From Eutreptiella sp. 'Long Island Sound 2002' (lineage: Eukaryota > Euglenozoa > Euglenophyceae > Eutreptiales > Eutreptiaceae): DNA of 64,000 bases. Positions 63,455-64,000 of this stretch are shown here, piece after piece (within the stretch, counting starts at the first letter, position 1; each line of letters starts with the position of its first letter). The notes under the pieces are model-generated. The model did not search any database. It was not told the origin of the DNA and worked only from the letters and a program-made list of their open reading frames with translations. The position numbers and the translations under genes are program-made. The DNA lies in assembly GCA_964036045.1 (NCBI GenBank), contig OZ038378.1:171871285-171935284 (forward strand). The letters run 5' to 3'.

Positions 63455-64000
63455 TGTGCTGTCCATGGGGGGCGTGGCCCCCCATACCACTCCGGTTCGT
63501 GCTTACCCGGCTTCTCTGGGTACGATCTGTGCGGCGTCCCGGTGCGCAGGCGTGGGCCCGCTTGTTCTTCGCGGCCCCCATGTGAGCCGGCGGCTGGGGC
63601 GGGGGGGCGGGTCACACTCCGGCTCCCCTCTCGGGCGGGGGGGGCCCATCCCCCCTGCCTCGGGTGGTGGGGGCCGGGGCCCCCGCGGCTGGCGGGCTGG
63701 TGGGGGGGCGGCGGGGGGGGGGGGGGGGGTGTCGCGCCGCGGCCTCCCTGTTCTCGTTCCGGGCGGCGGCCTGCGGTACTCCTTTCCGGCCCTCTCCGTG
63801 TCGCCGGCGCGCTCCCTTCCGGCGCGCGCGTGCGGTCGGGGCTGAAGTGCCGCCCCGGGGTGGGGGGGGGTGAGGGGCGGCCCGTGGACCGCTCCCCCGG
63901 GGGCCCCAGCTGACCTGAACCCCCCCTCTGTCACCTCGGAGTGGGCTGTGGTTACGGGAGAGTCATGTGGGGCGCGGCCTCCTTCCTGTTCCGTTGTGCG
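63455..64000 (-). repeat. Partial third copy of the GC-rich repeat, adjacent to copy 2
   Basis: From 'gtgctgtccatggggggcgtggcc' the sequence repeats 62350-62900 (and 53815-54360) in the same orientation at about 90% identity and runs off the window. It directly follows copy 2, giving a tandem-like arrangement. Confidence 0.75.

Overview
This is nuclear DNA of a eukaryote, not of a bacterium or organelle. The evidence is: phase-consistent GT-AG introns; Ty3/gypsy LTR retrotransposons with chromodomain integrases; non-LTR (LINE) retrotransposons; a hAT-type transposase; other elements with terminal inverted repeats (TIRs); satellites; and very many homopolymeric G and C tracts. The only host gene recognised is a CPBP/CAAX-type membrane protease of the kind common in plastid-bearing organisms. 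The mix of long G/C runs and decayed chromoviruses and LINEs suits a unicellular alga with a repeat-rich genome (a prasinophyte green alga or a dinoflagellate are both possible). The species cannot be fixed from sequence alone, and no dinoflagellate spliced leader was seen.

Layout. 1-850: four units of a ~195-bp satellite. 970-2305: a DNA-transposon-like unit with ~50-bp inverted ends and an unrecognised minus-strand ORF. 3312-11976: two exons of the CPBP protease separated by an 8.16-kb intron. That intron holds a hAT transposase remnant, a BED-finger-like ORF, a MITE-like foldback and simple repeats. 12-19 kb: no convincing gene, only decayed ORFs and small repeats. 19.2-20.3 kb: a decayed coiled-coil Gag-like gene cut off by an LTR. 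20.3-29.9 kb: chromovirus copy A. 30.4-40.6 kb: chromovirus copy B, a related but divergent family, split inside RNase H by a young 3.1-kb Gag-only LTR element with a perfect 5-bp target duplication. 41.6-42.4 kb: another LTR. 42.4-51.7 kb: a GC-rich LINE (endonuclease, RT, RNase H, zinc finger, further ORFs). Its 3' part is interrupted by a ~1.5-kb foldback built from a 65-bp minisatellite. 51.7-52.3 kb: an inverted LTR. 52.6-64 kb: GC-rich repeats, including two copies of one minus-strand element. The first copy has an ORF1-like gene and is invaded by a 5'-truncated LINE. A LINE 3' end joined to a third minisatellite array also lies here.

Most notable: both chromovirus copies carry, between the aspartic protease and the reverse transcriptase, a domain resembling phage/DIRS Dam-like N6-adenine methyltransferases. 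The NPPF motif is intact in copy A and changed to NPRF in copy B. The 3' tails of the two copies share a stem-loop with several compensatory base-pair changes, which argues for a selected RNA structure. Nearly all mobile-element genes here are broken by stops or frameshifts. The exceptions are the Gag ORF of the 3.1-kb insertion and the second half of copy B pol.
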